From positions 46,293,085 to 46,357,084 of the forward strand of contig NC_068358.1 of the NCBI RefSeq assembly GCF_020536995.1: DNA of 64,000 nt, read 5' to 3'. The translations under genes and the position numbers were made by a program. The notes below the pieces were generated by a model that made no database searches, had not been told where the DNA came from, and worked only from the letters and a program-made list of their open reading frames with translations. Below are positions 1 through 14,200 of this stretch, one piece after another (the first letter of the stretch is position 1; each line of letters starts with the position of its first letter). The stretch is from Dreissena polymorpha (Eukaryota > Mollusca > Bivalvia > Myida > Dreissenidae).

Positions 1-399
1 TATACGCTCATTTGCCTTTATTGCGTACATTTAAAAACAAGAAATATGCTTTTTAAAGTAAGTTCGCTTACAGTTAACGTATAGTTAAGATGTATGTTGA
101 ATATACATCAGAACTACATTGAAATACGTTTTTTGCAGCCCCCCCCCCCTCAATGTCGTTCTAATGGTTACTGTTAGCTGCTGTTAAATGAGCGTGTGCG
201 CGCTTGCGCGTGTGTGTTCGTATTTCGAAAGTGATGAGGTCATTTCGCGCATGAGGGTGAATTTCGTGAGGACCGGTAGTATTTTCCAGCTTTTTTACCT
301 AATAAACTTGACTACAGCTACGCAAGTTATGATTAACTTTTAACTACAGCTGCAATTTCCAGCTATTTAGTTTTACTGGAAGATATTCAATGTTGCTGT

Positions 400-518
400 G
401 GAGGGGGGAAACCGAACCTGTTCGTTATGGCGACACCTTACCAGGCTCGAAAGCACGGGATCGGGCATTAAATCGGTTTGCCTGAGTGGGAAGCGCGTTT
501 ATCAACCACTGTGCTAAC
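400..518 (-). repeat. tRNA-derived SINE-like fragment
   Basis: On the minus strand it opens GTTAGCACAGTGGTTGATAA, a good polymerase III A-box, as in the SINE at 19779. The B-box is poor, so it is probably decayed. Confidence 0.45.
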
Positions 519-641
519 AGTTTGCTTTTTAATGATTACGTTATAAACTGTACACATGTAGCTACATGGGTCATTATATATTTAATCATGGCTCATCTAT
601 GCTCATCGATCTTCGGACGTTTTGGTGCTAAATACTTTGAG

Positions 642-1229
642 ATAAACAAGGGATGTTTGTAAAACATGCATGCCCCCCATATGGGCTGTCAGTTGTAGTG
701 GCAGCAATTGTGTGAATACGTTTTTTGTCACTGTGACCTTGACCTTTGACCTAGTGACCTGAAAATCAATAGGGGTAATCTGCCAGTCATGATCTATGTA
801 CCTATAAAGTTTCATGATCATAGGCGTAAGCATTCTTGAATTATCATCCAGAAACCATTTTAGTGTTTCAAGTCACTGTGACCTTGACCTTTGACCTAGT
901 GACCTGAAAATCAATAGGGATCATCTGCCAGTTGTTATCAATGTACCTATGAAGTTTCGTGATCCTAGGCGTAAGCATTCTTGAGATATCATTCCGAAAC
1001 CATTTTACTGTTTCGAGTCACTGGGACCTTGACCTTTAACCTAGTGACCTGAAAATCAATAGGGATCATCTGCCAGTCACGATCAATGTTCATGTGAAGT
1101 TTCATGATCTTAGGCCTAAGCGTTCTTGAGCTACATCCGGAAACCATCTGGTGGGCGGACCGACCGACGGACGGACCGAAATGTGCAAAACAATATACCC
1201 CCTCTTCTTCGAAGGGGGACATAATAATT
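642..1229 (-). repeat. Tandem-cored interspersed element with terminal hairpin (GTCAAGGTCAC type)
   Basis: Head AAACAAGGGATGTTTGTAAA, then about three units of roughly 148 bp each containing the reverse of AGGTCAAAGGTCAAGGTCAC, a CGGACGGACGG run and a closing hairpin TACCCCC..GGGGGACATA. Same family in the opposite orientation at 3674-4400. Confidence 0.8.
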
Positions 1230-1607
1230 GTATCGTTATTACTTAAGTTTCATCTATCTAGTCATTCATTTCTCTGCAACGGACTTGTTTTAAAGTAAGG
1301 CCAGGCAAATGTTTGGATGGTAAATACATTCGAATCTATGGATCAGTTACCGACACACACCGAAATGTAGATAAAGACACATTACAATCGATAACATCAT
1401 TTCATATTCTCAGATAACCTGTGTTTTCACTCAATCTGCCAGCTAATATCATGTTCAATATTCCGCAGTTAGTTCGGGAGAAAAATTCGGCGCTTTTTAG
1501 CGCTACAGCAAACAACGATTTACCGGAATGTTGAACGCTTTCTCAGCAGACATTTTAGGCGTTGGCCAGCAGACGATTCACTGAATGGAAAATCACGTCT
1601 AGTGAAA

Positions 1608-1678
1608 ATGCAGACGTTCGTGGTGTTTTATTGTTTAACTGGAATGGCTATTGAGGTTTTCGGACAAGACAAGAGCAG
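1608..1678 (+). CDS. Channel exon 1: start codon and signal peptide
   Basis: Starts at the ATG at 1608. It encodes a hydrophobic leader (MQTFVVFYCLTGMAIEVFG) then QDKS, and ends after AG of an Arg codon at a GTCAGT donor. This ATG was chosen because it opens a signal peptide in frame with exon 2. Confidence 0.75.
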
Positions 1679-2311
1679 GTCAGTCTCACTAAAAGTATAT
1701 ACGAATTTTTTTTATTTTCATTACGTGGTGCGAAATTTCGTAGAAAACATATATTAGAAATGGCCGCTGCAGTACAATCTGTAACTATTTTATGTGCTAA
1801 TAGATTCAACACATGAAATTTTATAGCGAAGAAAAGCGCTTTGATTTTAAAAGAATGGTATTTCTAGACTTTCAACGAGAAGTATGGTGCTTATATTCCG
1901 CCCCCAGCAATGTGGTAAAAGATGCAATTAACGGATTCTCTACATTGGTTTGCTGAATTAAAAGTCGTTTCGTCTGCGATGTATCAAAACTATTTTTCTA
2001 TCCACTTTGATTACGCCTAGGTTACTAGTTAAATGGAAATGATTCACATAGAACATGGCATTACACAAACCAGTTAACGACCAAGCAAATCCGAGTGCTA
2101 TGATTGCTATATAGAGTCGCGTTCTGAGAAAACTGGGCATAATACATGTGCATAAAGTGTCGTCCCAGATTAGCCTGTGCAGTCCGCAAATGCTAACCTG
2201 TGCAGTCCGCACATGCTAACCAGGGACGACACTTTCCGCCTTAACTTGATTTTTGGTAAGGAGGGACGTTCTTGAAACTAAAAATAAAATAAAAGCGGAA
2301 AGTGTCGTCCT

Positions 2312-2374
<63 letters not shown>

Positions 2375-5300
2375 GCTTTATATCAGGCAGATATCAATGT
2401 AGCGGTATGATAAAACAATTTCTTGATGACGTCATATTAAAACATATGAGGCAGCGTTATATTAGCCAGATATCAATGTAGTGGTATGATAAGATCTGAT
2501 AACATTTTTTTAAATACGGCACCCTTATTAAAAGAGATCACCTATGTGTCATATCGTTCCTGTAGAGAATGTATGATATTTTGATTTACTGTTTTAGCAC
2601 TTGATGATAAACTCAGTAAAAAAAAGTCAAAACTTCAGACAAGTTTTGTGTTTCTTTTGATACATCAGTACTGCCGTCAACGTGGTAAAAAGGGGCCCAG
2701 TTAAGTAACACACTGTCGGTTAGTCTAAATTATATTATTTACAACGATTATGCTTGCAATAAACGGTATATCCGTTGACATGATTACAGGACGGACTTCC
2801 TGCAGCTCCTAAACGACATTCCGCCCGTACGGACCCCTCCAAACTACGACATGGGTAAGTAAAGTCGCAAAAGAAACTGATATGTATAGTCACCATAGCA
2901 ACCAATATGTAAGCAGGAACAGTTTAACCCTTTTATACCCCCCCCCCCCCAAATTTATATATATATTTATATATATAAGTACTAGTATGTCAACTGGAAT
3001 ACCGCGTGAAGAGAGGATAAACTTGTAATTTTCCCTTAAAGTCGTGATAACAACTGATAGATTTATGTGCGAAAGCTGCTACTAAATATGAACTCCGTCA
3101 ACCAAGACCAACATTTATAACACCAGTACAACAATGCATATACCCGTTGCCATATGATATTTTAAGTCAATATTTTAAAACTGTTATATATAAGTTTATT
3201 AGGTGATTTAATTTCTAAAAAATGTGAAAAGTGTGCACACTTTAAGTGCATAAATAACTTGCTGTTGGTTCAGCGAGAACTCCAACAGAAATGTGTATGA
3301 TCATGTTTGCGAGTTTGCGAAAAATCTGACATAATCAGGTTTTGTAGGAATCGAGTTATCGACTTGTCGGCTGTTGATGTAGGATTCATATATCATTCCC
3401 GGTCCACATTCACGCACGTACGCATTCGAAATCATTTTATATTTCCAATAGTCCGCTGATAAATATGGCGTTCGAATCAATTTGTAGAATTTGTAGAATG
3501 CTTGCTATATGATTTGTCTGCCAGATTTATACCGTGTATGCCGTTGCTTTTTGGTGAAAAGGCCCCTTTAAGTAAACCGTTACTCTGATTGCATCATTGC
3601 ATGATGTATCATTTACCACAGTACGTAAGAAGATAACATTTGTTAAATAAATGCAACACATTATATACATATATTTATGCCCCCCTTCGAAGAAGAGGAC
3701 GTATATTGTTTTGCACATGTCGGTCGGTCGGTCTGTCGGTCCGTCGGTCCGTCCACCAGATGGTTTCCGGATGATTACTCAAGAACGCTTATGCCTAGGA
3801 TCATGAAACTTCATAGGTACATTGATCATAACTGGCAGATGACCCCTATTGATTTTCAGGTCACTAGGTCAAAGGTCAAGGTCACAGTGACTCGAAATAG
3901 TAAAATGTTGTCCGGATGATAACTCAAGAATGCTTATGCCTAGGATCATGAAACTTCATAGGTACATTGATAATGACTGGCAGATGACCCCTATTGATTT
4001 TCAGGTCACTAGGTCAAAGGTCAAGGTCACAGTGACTCGAAATAGTAAAATGGTTTCCGGATGATAACTCAAGAATGCTTACACCTAGGATCATGAAACT
4101 CCATAGGTACATTGATCATGACTGGCAGATGACCTGTATTAATTTTCAGGTCACTAGGTCAAAGGTCAATGTCACAGTGACTCAAAACAGTGGTTTCCTG
4201 ATGATAACTCAAGAATAATGAGGCCTATGATCATGAAACTTCATAGGTACATTGATCATGACTGGCAGATGACCCCTATTGATTTTTAGGTCACTATGTC
4301 AAAGGTCAAGGTCACAGTGACAAAAAACGCATTCACACAATGGCTGCCACTACAACTGACAGCCCATATGGGGGGCATGCATGTTTTACAAACAGCCCTT
4401 GTTAAAACACATATCATGCTGCGTATCCGATTGTAATTCATTTACAGATGTGCCAACCGAAATTGAATGCAACTTACACATCAACAACGTGGACACGATC
4501 CGGGAAGCGGACATGGTAAGTAGGAAAACTGAGGCCGGTATTTCGAGGTCATCTTCGTATTATGCCAGTTTTTTTTTAATGTACCTGCAGCCAAACACAG
4601 GCTACCAATCCCCACAAATGTTCTTGAAATGTGCGCAGCGTTCTCTCAAAATGAAACACACACCTGGAAATCTCGGTATGGGTAACAGCACACGAAATGA
4701 CCACCAACTTCGGTTTTACTCGCTATTTTCAGACAATATTTGAGGGCTAGGCCCTCTTCCTTCGAGCGACGGTAATACTATGCTCCTTAATTTAAAATTT
4801 TCGAATTGATGTATAGTTAAACTTAAATATACTTATAAAATATCATTCCAGGATGTCAGCCGCGACCACTGCTTTACTTGTCACATTCTGTTCTATGCCT
4901 AGTAGTTCACAAATGAAAATCCGCGTCCGGTCAAGGGGTTTAAAGTCTCAATAATATATCTTTTGAATATTCCTTCGATTGTCTTATTTCCGAATTTTGT
5001 GTTCCAAATACGTCTCTAACGACTGCACACTTTGTTCATCTTGGAGTTCTTTTATTTCTCTTTTTCTATGCGTAGACATTTTAACATACGTTTTAAATCA
5101 TTTTGATTGCACATTGTACTTATGATTTCAATCACGTGCCCATTGTATTATCTTCTTCACATAAGACCGTCCTCCTTTAAAATACCACGGATTACTGTTA
5201 ATTCATATATTTTTAATTTAAGATGTTTTAACATACCCCACGTGTTTAGCGTCTAGAAAAAAAAGGCCTTGGCAAACAGCGTAGATCCAGATGAGACGCC

Positions 5301-8300
5301 GCATGATGCTGTGTCTCATTAGGGTCTGCGCTGTTTGCTTAAAGGAATTTCTGTAAGAAATATTCTAAACATAGAAATAGATCTACTAGACATCCCTAAT
5401 TTTGGAAATAAATTGATCCAATTTAGAAGGATGGGAGAGTCCACTAGGCATAAATGGGTTAACCACGTGTTTAGCCGCTGGTTTGTAACACGCATATAGG
5501 AGTTCACGATGGACATTGTCCTCCATCTGTCGTGGAAGAATGTGGAGATCATCGCTAAGCTGCAGAGTCTCAAGGTCGCTTTCGAGTACCTGGACTTCGA
5601 CTCCCAGAATATGGACAAGGTCTGGGTACCGGACATCTACTTCCCCAACGAGAAGAAAGCCGCCATTCACAACATCATGATGGACAACAGGATGTTACGT
5701 CTGTACAGGGACGGCACCATTAAATACATGGTCAGGTAGGTGGGAATGAGTTGCTGGGGTTCAAGAAAAGCGTGGCTGTATGAAACGCATGTAGAAGGAC
5801 AGCGCCCGCGACATATATACTGAGATAAGGCGTGATAGGATTCGCATTTGCAAGGGGACCCAAATGGGCCATAGGGTATACGTATTTATTGTTATAGTAG
5901 TAGTTGCTGTTTTTGTGTGTTTTTTATCCGGTGAAAACAGCATCAGGAAATGCGATGTATGATAGATCAGAGTAAGTGTGAGTTTGGTACATGTGGCTGT
6001 TATGATGTATTGTTAAGACGTGAACTGTGAAAAAACATGGTAAGGGCATTCGTGGGTGTGAGTTCGTTCCAAGTAATATGGGAGGTTGTGGGTATTTCTG
6101 TTATTTCACGGAATGCATTCAAAATGCACCGCTAAGTATAATGTCAGCTCCATGATTCATGATAGAGTGTCAAACTCTGATTCTAATAATGGACATGTTT
6201 ACAGAAATGTTATAACAGCAAATCAATAAACACGAAAACTGTCTTTTATTTGCCTCGCTTAACTTTAAAGATAATCACAATTCACGTTCCGACACTGAAC
6301 CCGTGTGTATAGCTGACGCGAATGTAATGACACAATCAGCGACATTGTCGGCTGTTGTCGTCCGTACACTAAACGAATATGCTTTAGGCTGACTATCCTG
6401 GGGCAAATATAACAGTAAAACGACGTATACGGCGTATACGAATAAACTCGCTGATTCTTTCTGGCAATCCACATGTATTTATGGATTCAAGCAAAACGTT
6501 TTTATTAAGTAGACTCATAACTGGTCGATTTAGAAATGATAACGAACGAATTTCTGAACTAGTATTTCCATTTAGATGCAGAGAGGGAGGTGGTAGCCAC
6601 ATGAGCTGCGTTCTGAGAAAACTGGTCATAATGCATGTGCGTAAAGTGTCGTCCCAGATTAGCCTGTGCAGTCCGCACAGGCTAATCATGGACGACACTT
6701 TCCGCCTAAATTGGATTTTTGCTAAGAAGATACTTCATTTAAACGAAAAATGTCATAAAAGCGGAAAGTGTCGTCCCTGATTAGCCTGTGCGGACTGCAC
6801 AGGCTAATCTGGGACGACACTTTACGCACATGCATTATGCCCAGTTTTCTCAGAACACGACTCAGATATTCAATAGTGGTGCAGTGAATAATTGAACCAT
6901 GTTAATTGAATGTCTTTTGTTCATGTGTATTTTGTTTATACATTGTTGGAATGTTTTCATCATGGAATCAAATTACATTAGACCTAATCTTGCAAAACAA
7001 TTGTAGAATGTACGTAATTTTTGGCATTATTTTGACGAATATACGTGCTCAATATGTATTTTGTTAAACTATGTTTCATTTACATTACTTTGACAAATTT
7101 TTGAGTTTCTATACAACACATGGTTCTATAAGACTTTGTGCTCGCCAATTGAGTCGCGTTCTGAGAAAACCGGGCATAATGCATGTGCGTAAAGTGTCGT
7201 CCCAGATTAGCCTGTGCAGTCCACACATGCTAATCAAAGACGACACTTTCCGCCTAATTTGGGTTTTTGCTAAGACGAGACTTCATTTAAACGAAAAATG
7301 TCATAAAAACGGAAATTGTCGTCCATGATTAGCCTGTGCGGACTGCACAGGCTAATTTGGGACGACACTTTACGCACATGCATTATGCCCAGTTTTCTCA
7401 GAACGCGACTCAATTCTAATCCAGGGTATCAGTGACGTTGAGCTGTAGAATGGACCTCAGGAAATACCCCTTCGACAAGCAGATATGCTCCATCATGATA
7501 GAGAGCTGTAAGTGAATTGTTCACTAGTATCTTATGAACACCATTGTCACTCTTAAACCCATACAGATTATGTAGAAAATCGCGAACCCGAGCAAAATAT
7601 AATTTACATTTGTATCATTTTAAGTGAAAAATATTCTGTCAAATGTAAGAATAGAAGCTAATTTCGCATTTCACCTTTTTATTGCCCTTTCAAAACAAGA
7701 CTCCAACATGTTTCACGGTGCCTATATCACTTCACTTTTTCGGATCTGTGTTGGGAGAATAAAGCGCCACCCAGTTAACATTTTTTAGGATCTATTATGA
7801 AATATTTCAACATCTTTAATGGGATAAAGTTGAGAGCCCGCTATTCGTAAGAGTTGTCTATAGGTATCATGATCTTTTTAAACAAATAAGTATTTTTTAT
7901 GTAAAGTGCAACTGCGCGTTTGAACGGTTGGAAAAATGTCGGATCAGTGTGGGGACTTCATATTACAAACGCGCGGTTGCACTTTACTGAAAAAATACTT
8001 ATTAGTTTAAAAATATCATGATACCTATAGAAAACTCTCACGAATGAGCGGGCTGTCCACTTTATCCCATTAACAATGATGAAATATTCAAAATGATATC
8101 ATTCAAAATGTTAACTGGGTCGCGCTTTATTCTCCCAACACAGATCTTAAAAAGTCACGTGGTATAGGCACCGTGATGTTTGTAGATTGGTCAATAAAAA
8201 TCGGGCGTCTTGCATCTGCGTAAAGTGTCTTCCCAGATTTGAATGTGTAGTCAGCACAGGCTTATCAGGGATGACACTTTCCGCCTTAACTGAATGGTCC

Positions 8301-10624
8301 TTAATAAGAGATTTCCTTTCAACAAAAGTTTCATAGTATGGGATATTTTTGTCCCTGATTAGCCTGTGCGGGCTGCACATGATAATCTGCAACGTTACTT
8401 TACGCACGTTCTCAGAGCCCGGTTTGCCCAGAGCACGAGTCATATGTATCACGTATTATGTGAGAGACGTGGGAGTAATACACGCGGTATTGTATTATAG
8501 AGGTGAATGAAAAATGGTAAATACATTCCTTAAATGAATAGTCACTTGATGAAAGACGAACCCTCAAACGTAAAGCCTAACATATATACATACAAAACGT
8601 GAAAAGATAGAGAAAACTAGGTTTGAATAACAACGGTTTCATATATATAGACTATATGTTGAAGGAATTCGGTCAAATAAAGCAGTTCAATGTTAGGAAT
8701 AAATCATTCAGGTATACTGGCGGTAACATTCTTCAGCGTACGATTGCCTGCCTATTGTGTAAAATAGCTACACCGAAAAAAACACTGCCAGTTGTTTGTT
8801 GAGAAGCAGTTTCAACGCGTTATCTTTGAAATCTTACTTATAACGTCAGTGTTTGCGGTTAATCGATAGGTGTGGTAATCAAGTAGAGAAGCGGGGAACG
8901 GCCCGGCCTCTACTGAATCATTACAATGAGCCTCGCGTAGGGGAAACCGGCGTAATTATTTCGCGCGACACACCGTCCAATGATGGTGAACAAATGTGCC
9001 AAATGATTTTAAAATCTGACAATGAACGACATAGTTATGGCTCGGACAAGCTCATTTATGGCCATTTTTGACCTTTGAACTCAAAGTGTGACCTTGACCT
9101 TGGAGATATCGACGTAATTATTTCGGGCGACACACCGTCCAATGATGGTGAACAAATGTGCCAAATGATTTTAAAATCTGACAATGAACGACATAGTTAT
9201 GGCCCGGACAAGCTTGTTCCGCCAGCCCGCCAGCCAGCCAGCCAGCCCGCCAGCCAGCCAGCCAGCCAGCCCGCCCGCATTCGCCAATCTAATAACCAGT
9301 TTTTTCCTTCGGAAAACCTGGTTAATAAAAACTCAGATCAATAATGGCAACTTTATGTACTAATGACGGGTGGGCCTCGGACGATGGTCACTCCGGTGTT
9401 GTCCATATGGCCACTCGTCTGGGCCCGGCTCGAACTTATATACTATTATTAATTAATTTGGTTCTAAAACTGTACCGTAAAACAATCCATGATATATGTA
9501 ATTTTAAAGATTCCAATTAATAATGCCTATCTTATGTACTTATGACCAGAGGAAAATTGCATCAATAAATAAATAGATATAGAAACACTGCATGTAATGT
9601 GCACGCCGAGAACCTATATTTGTATTTGGGGTCCAAATGTACTTTGGATTGGTAGTACATTACAATGCAGTGTCCAATAACACCTTGTTGACGTCAATAC
9701 ATAAATAAACAATACTATAAACAAGGCAAAGATGAGGGAGCTGTCTATAACGAACGTTCGCGGTTTCCTCGTCTGCGCTTGATGATATATAGGAAAATTA
9801 CACCAATAAATAAATAGATAAAGACTAATAATACTAAAACGACGGAAGGGTACGTCCCCCCCCCCCCCAATACATATGTCACTTGGCCCCTTTCGACCAC
9901 TATGGATAAGCTCTAAGCCTTCTTTTACAACCAAATAGCGCTCTAGGTAACAAAACCCAGGGTTCCGCGAGACCCTCGCTTTCCTTCTCTTAAGCTGTAA
10001 TCAGCAACAACGACGAAGGTACGGGAAAAGCACACAGACAACATACTTCCACGCAGGATCGGAAGACGCAGTAAGTGCGCACGTGGGCAAATTTACCCTC
10101 AGTGCAACCCCTATAGGTGTAAATATTGTTGTAATTAAATGTGATTAGTTAACATTTTTCCCATATGTACAAGACTTAAACATGTTGAGTAGAGCGTGTC
10201 AGCTGGGCCAGAGGGCGCGCCTGAAGAGATATCTCTCGCCCGTGCACTCTGGCTCCGTTGACATGACATCCGTGCACTCTGGCCCCGTTGACATGACATA
10301 CCCAACATGACAAAAATAAAAATAAAAAGAGAATGGTGACGGTGTTTGTTGTTGTTGTTTCCCCTACTGTAGCGTAGGTGATGTTTTCTTGTAGAGTAGT
10401 GTAAGTTTTTTCCTTGCATGCCTGTGCCTTGTTACGTTTGACGTTGAATTGCAAACCTTGTATTGCTAACCTGCACGTATTACCCTTGTCACTATGAGGA
10501 TCAGATCGAATTAGAGGGATGGTCAGCATTAACATCCCAGATCAATTCCCTCCTGAACAAAATGCACTAATACATATAATTACCATCTGTGTAACCACTA
10601 GCAATATAAACAGGAAGAAGAACG

Positions 10625-10702
<78 letters not shown>

Positions 10703-11247
10703 AACAAATAAAGGCGCGTGAAAATTGTCTCCCAAAGAACGAAAGTGTAGAACCAGATATTGTCCTCCCTGTACCACCAACAACCAACCAGTCATCTCGG
10801 TCCAACCACACAAACGCAGCCCCTTTTCTACTATATTAAACTTCAAAACTATTCTGACCCTTGCAACACCATTAAACACCTGACAATATCCACCAGCACA
10901 ACAGAGAGCGCCCATGTGAATTTACACCAAGACACAGGGCAATAGAGTAATATCTGTACTAATCTATGTTTATGTACTAACAAGTCCTCCGCGAGGGACG
11001 TTAAACGGGGGTGCAGTGTATCGGTGCTGTACACCGGGCACTTAAAAGAACCAGGGGCGCCTCTGGAATCGGGGCGCCCTCTGTATCCCGCTCGAACCCC
11101 CACTAACACCTCTTGGGGCGGAGAGCACAAAAACCACACACAAACTATAAGGAATTAACATTAATGCCAATAAGGATAATGATAATCTAGAGATAATAGG
11201 AATACTGCAAAAACCACTTTGATAAAAGGCAAACCACTACATAATCC

Positions 11248-11281
<34 letters not shown>

Positions 11282-14200
11282 CATCTAGTCACATTAAGGT
11301 CTCATTGGCCATCGTGCTATGATGTATAATATGACCTTATTTTCTCCCCTGAAGGGTCACAGGGGCAGGTCGATACATCTGTAGTCGAGAAGACGCTGGA
11401 CGACCTGTAAATAAATCTCAAATAAACAAAAAAAGGGGGAAACCGGACATAATACATGTGCGTCAAGTGTTGTTTCCAGATTAGACTTACATTCAGCACA
11501 TGCTACTCAGGGAAGACATTTTCCTTCGTGTGGTATTTTTTGCGTTTATATACAGTCTCTTCGTAGCGAAAATCTCGTTACGCGGAAAGAGTCGTCCCTT
11601 ATTTGCCTGTGCGGACTGCCAGGCTAATTTCGGACGACACTTTACGCACATGCAGTAGGAACCGTTTTCCCAGAAAGCGATTCAATATATTTTTTCCACC
11701 GGTTTCCAGTCGGCTACACGGCAGACAAGCTGGTACTCCACTGGAACGAGGCCGGGGAGTTTCCGGCCGTGAAGACGGACAACGTGAAGGAGCTACGCCA
11801 GTTCCGCATGGTGCACACAGACTGGACCAATTTTACGCGCACGCACAACATCACAGGTGCGTATCGTGCGTGTGTAGGTCGGTTATCATACGGATCTATT
11901 CACATATAATACTCCGTTTGATAAGAGAAAACAAGAATTTCAGAGATTAATTGTTTGGTTGTATGCTTCTACTTTTTTAATACAACAGGGATGACGAGTA
12001 TAACAGGAATGTTAGTTTTTGTTTAAACCTATTTATTTTTGCAATGCTCTCGAGTCCGTTTCCTGTGTCTAGAACCAGTACTTGGTGTCTATATGGGAGA
12101 TCGAAAGAACGCTCCCACAGCGGGGATCGAACCCGTGACCTCCCGGTCGCTAGGCGGACACCATATCCATTACACCACGGCGACCTTTAACAGGAATGTT
12201 ACAAGTGTTCATCTGCAACTTAAGCAAGTTTTCTGAATGTACTATATCAGTATACACACAGTTATAATCTGATTAATGCGAAAATATGAAATCGAAAAAG
12301 GAATTTTTAAATACAGGACTTATTTCGTTAAAAAAAGGTCGCATTAATAGGCGTGTCCTTCATTATTCGCATCTAAATATGTTAAAGTGGTGATATACGA
12401 AATCTTGCATTCATAAAAGTGTTTTACTATTTTTCGTAGTCCCAAAAGCTACTTGTGCGATCGAGGCACACTGATATGGTTACCCTACTTGTGCGATCGA
12501 AGTACACTGATATGTTTAACGTGTCACGATTTCTTATGGAGTAAACGTCTTCAGTACCCGAACCGATCACGATTCAACTTATTAATAGAAAACATATGAC
12601 ATTGAATCATTTAGACCACGCCTGATATACTGACCACATTGAAATAAATATCGTGAGTGAATTATATAGGTCGTACTTCCGTACCATATAAGTATTGGTT
12701 TAACATTTAAATATTAACGACGTGTATTCAACGACCTTTTGAGCTCGTATAACTTGGTCAAAATCGTGCTGACATTAATAATATCGCGTGTTTATATAGG
12801 TGTTCGCATTATTTGCGAAGACACCTGCTGAAAGCTAATGTAGTATTTATCGGGAATGTCGGGTTATGTTATCATAAGTGTTAATAACCATTAGTCCATT
12901 TTTAAAACTAATTTAAAGTGCAAACGATTGTTATAGAGGCCGGGAATGGAAAGAGATTTTGATTACCCAAGTTAATAACAGAGTTGGGATGGGATATTCG
13001 CTTAACAAAAGTGTCGTTGTAAAATACTAAATGATTAACCATGAAAAAAAAAGTATATACATCGTATAAAAACATAACTTTGGTTTATTTATCTATAAAC
13101 ACACCGTTCTCGTTTCGACGATTGCCTTTAGAAGTAGTTTTAATATATTGAATTTACTTTATGATTTTAAAGGTAATAAAAAAACTGACCCGCATCAGAA
13201 CGCACGTAACTGTAATATAGTTTTCATTAATACTGAACATGTTGAACAAATCACGTTTTTATAACACCCTTCTTCGCATCCGAACTCAAAATACGTTGTT
13301 ATATTTTTGTATATTAAAATCTTATCTGAACAAATAAATTGATCTGGGAATAAAACGGCGTGCAATGCCTTCTCAATCTCCAAGCAGAGTTGTCGTTCCA
13401 TGCTCTCACATAAAATCTCTGCCATCACAAGAAAATCCTACCAGATTTGGAAGGATTATATTATATTTTATTAACGTAGGTCTTATGAACAGAGGTATCA
13501 TTTTGTTTTATATATTGAAAATAGTGAAAAGGTTGAGGTTCATAATTGAAAAATAAACAACTTAAATTAAAAAATAAATAATAAAAAAACAACGGGAAAA
13601 TAAGTGTACCACGTGGCTTAACTATCGTCACGTGGTTGTTTATGACGGCAGCGATTTAATCCAGCTATGCTACTTCCGGTCAAATATCTGCGCGGAGGTT
13701 GATGCCCTCTTAGAGCTTGATTAACTTCTTTCCAAATGCTCCAGTTACTGATTACCTCCCTTGTTCTTCGTGTACAGTGATTGACTCGTTGATCCGCTTC
13801 GGATCACTGGTTACCTAAAAAAATATTCTTTTGTATGAAACATTGTATTGTGTTTTTAAAATATATAAAACGACTTGGTCCCGCGCTGCAATCGTTCTCG
13901 GTCTCAAACTTCGTCCCAACTCAAAATATATACAAATACGGTGGCATAAAGGGGACATAAGCAATATTTTATTTAACAGTCTCTATGGCGTGCGCACATC
14001 ATAGAGTGGCATAAAGGGGGAATGGGCAATATTTTATTTAACAGTCTCTATGACGTGCGCACGCGATTGCTATGACGTATGCACGTCATAACTATGGCGT
14101 AAGCACGTCATAGCTATCGCGTGCGCACGTCATAGCTATGACGTGCGCACGTCATAACTGAATTTCCCAGTTTATCAAACCCTTTTCAAACAAATCATAT

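Noticed and set aside
1104-1298. Short plus-strand frame near the start of the window
   Set aside because: Covers the tail and hairpin of the 642-1229 element.
3677-3919. 80-residue open frame in the plus strand and many similar short frames
   Set aside because: They lie wholly inside tandem-cored repeat units and shift with unit number.
8147-8452. 101-residue minus-strand frame
   Set aside because: Runs through the end of F2 and a diverged F1 copy; repeat-derived.
10519-10839. Open frame with Ser-Leu repeats
   Set aside because: Product of the (CT)n run; no splice or homology support.
12066-12188. A genuine tRNA gene
   Set aside because: Good B-box, but the anticodon stem does not pair well and no terminator or clean acceptor stem is seen; a SINE fits better.
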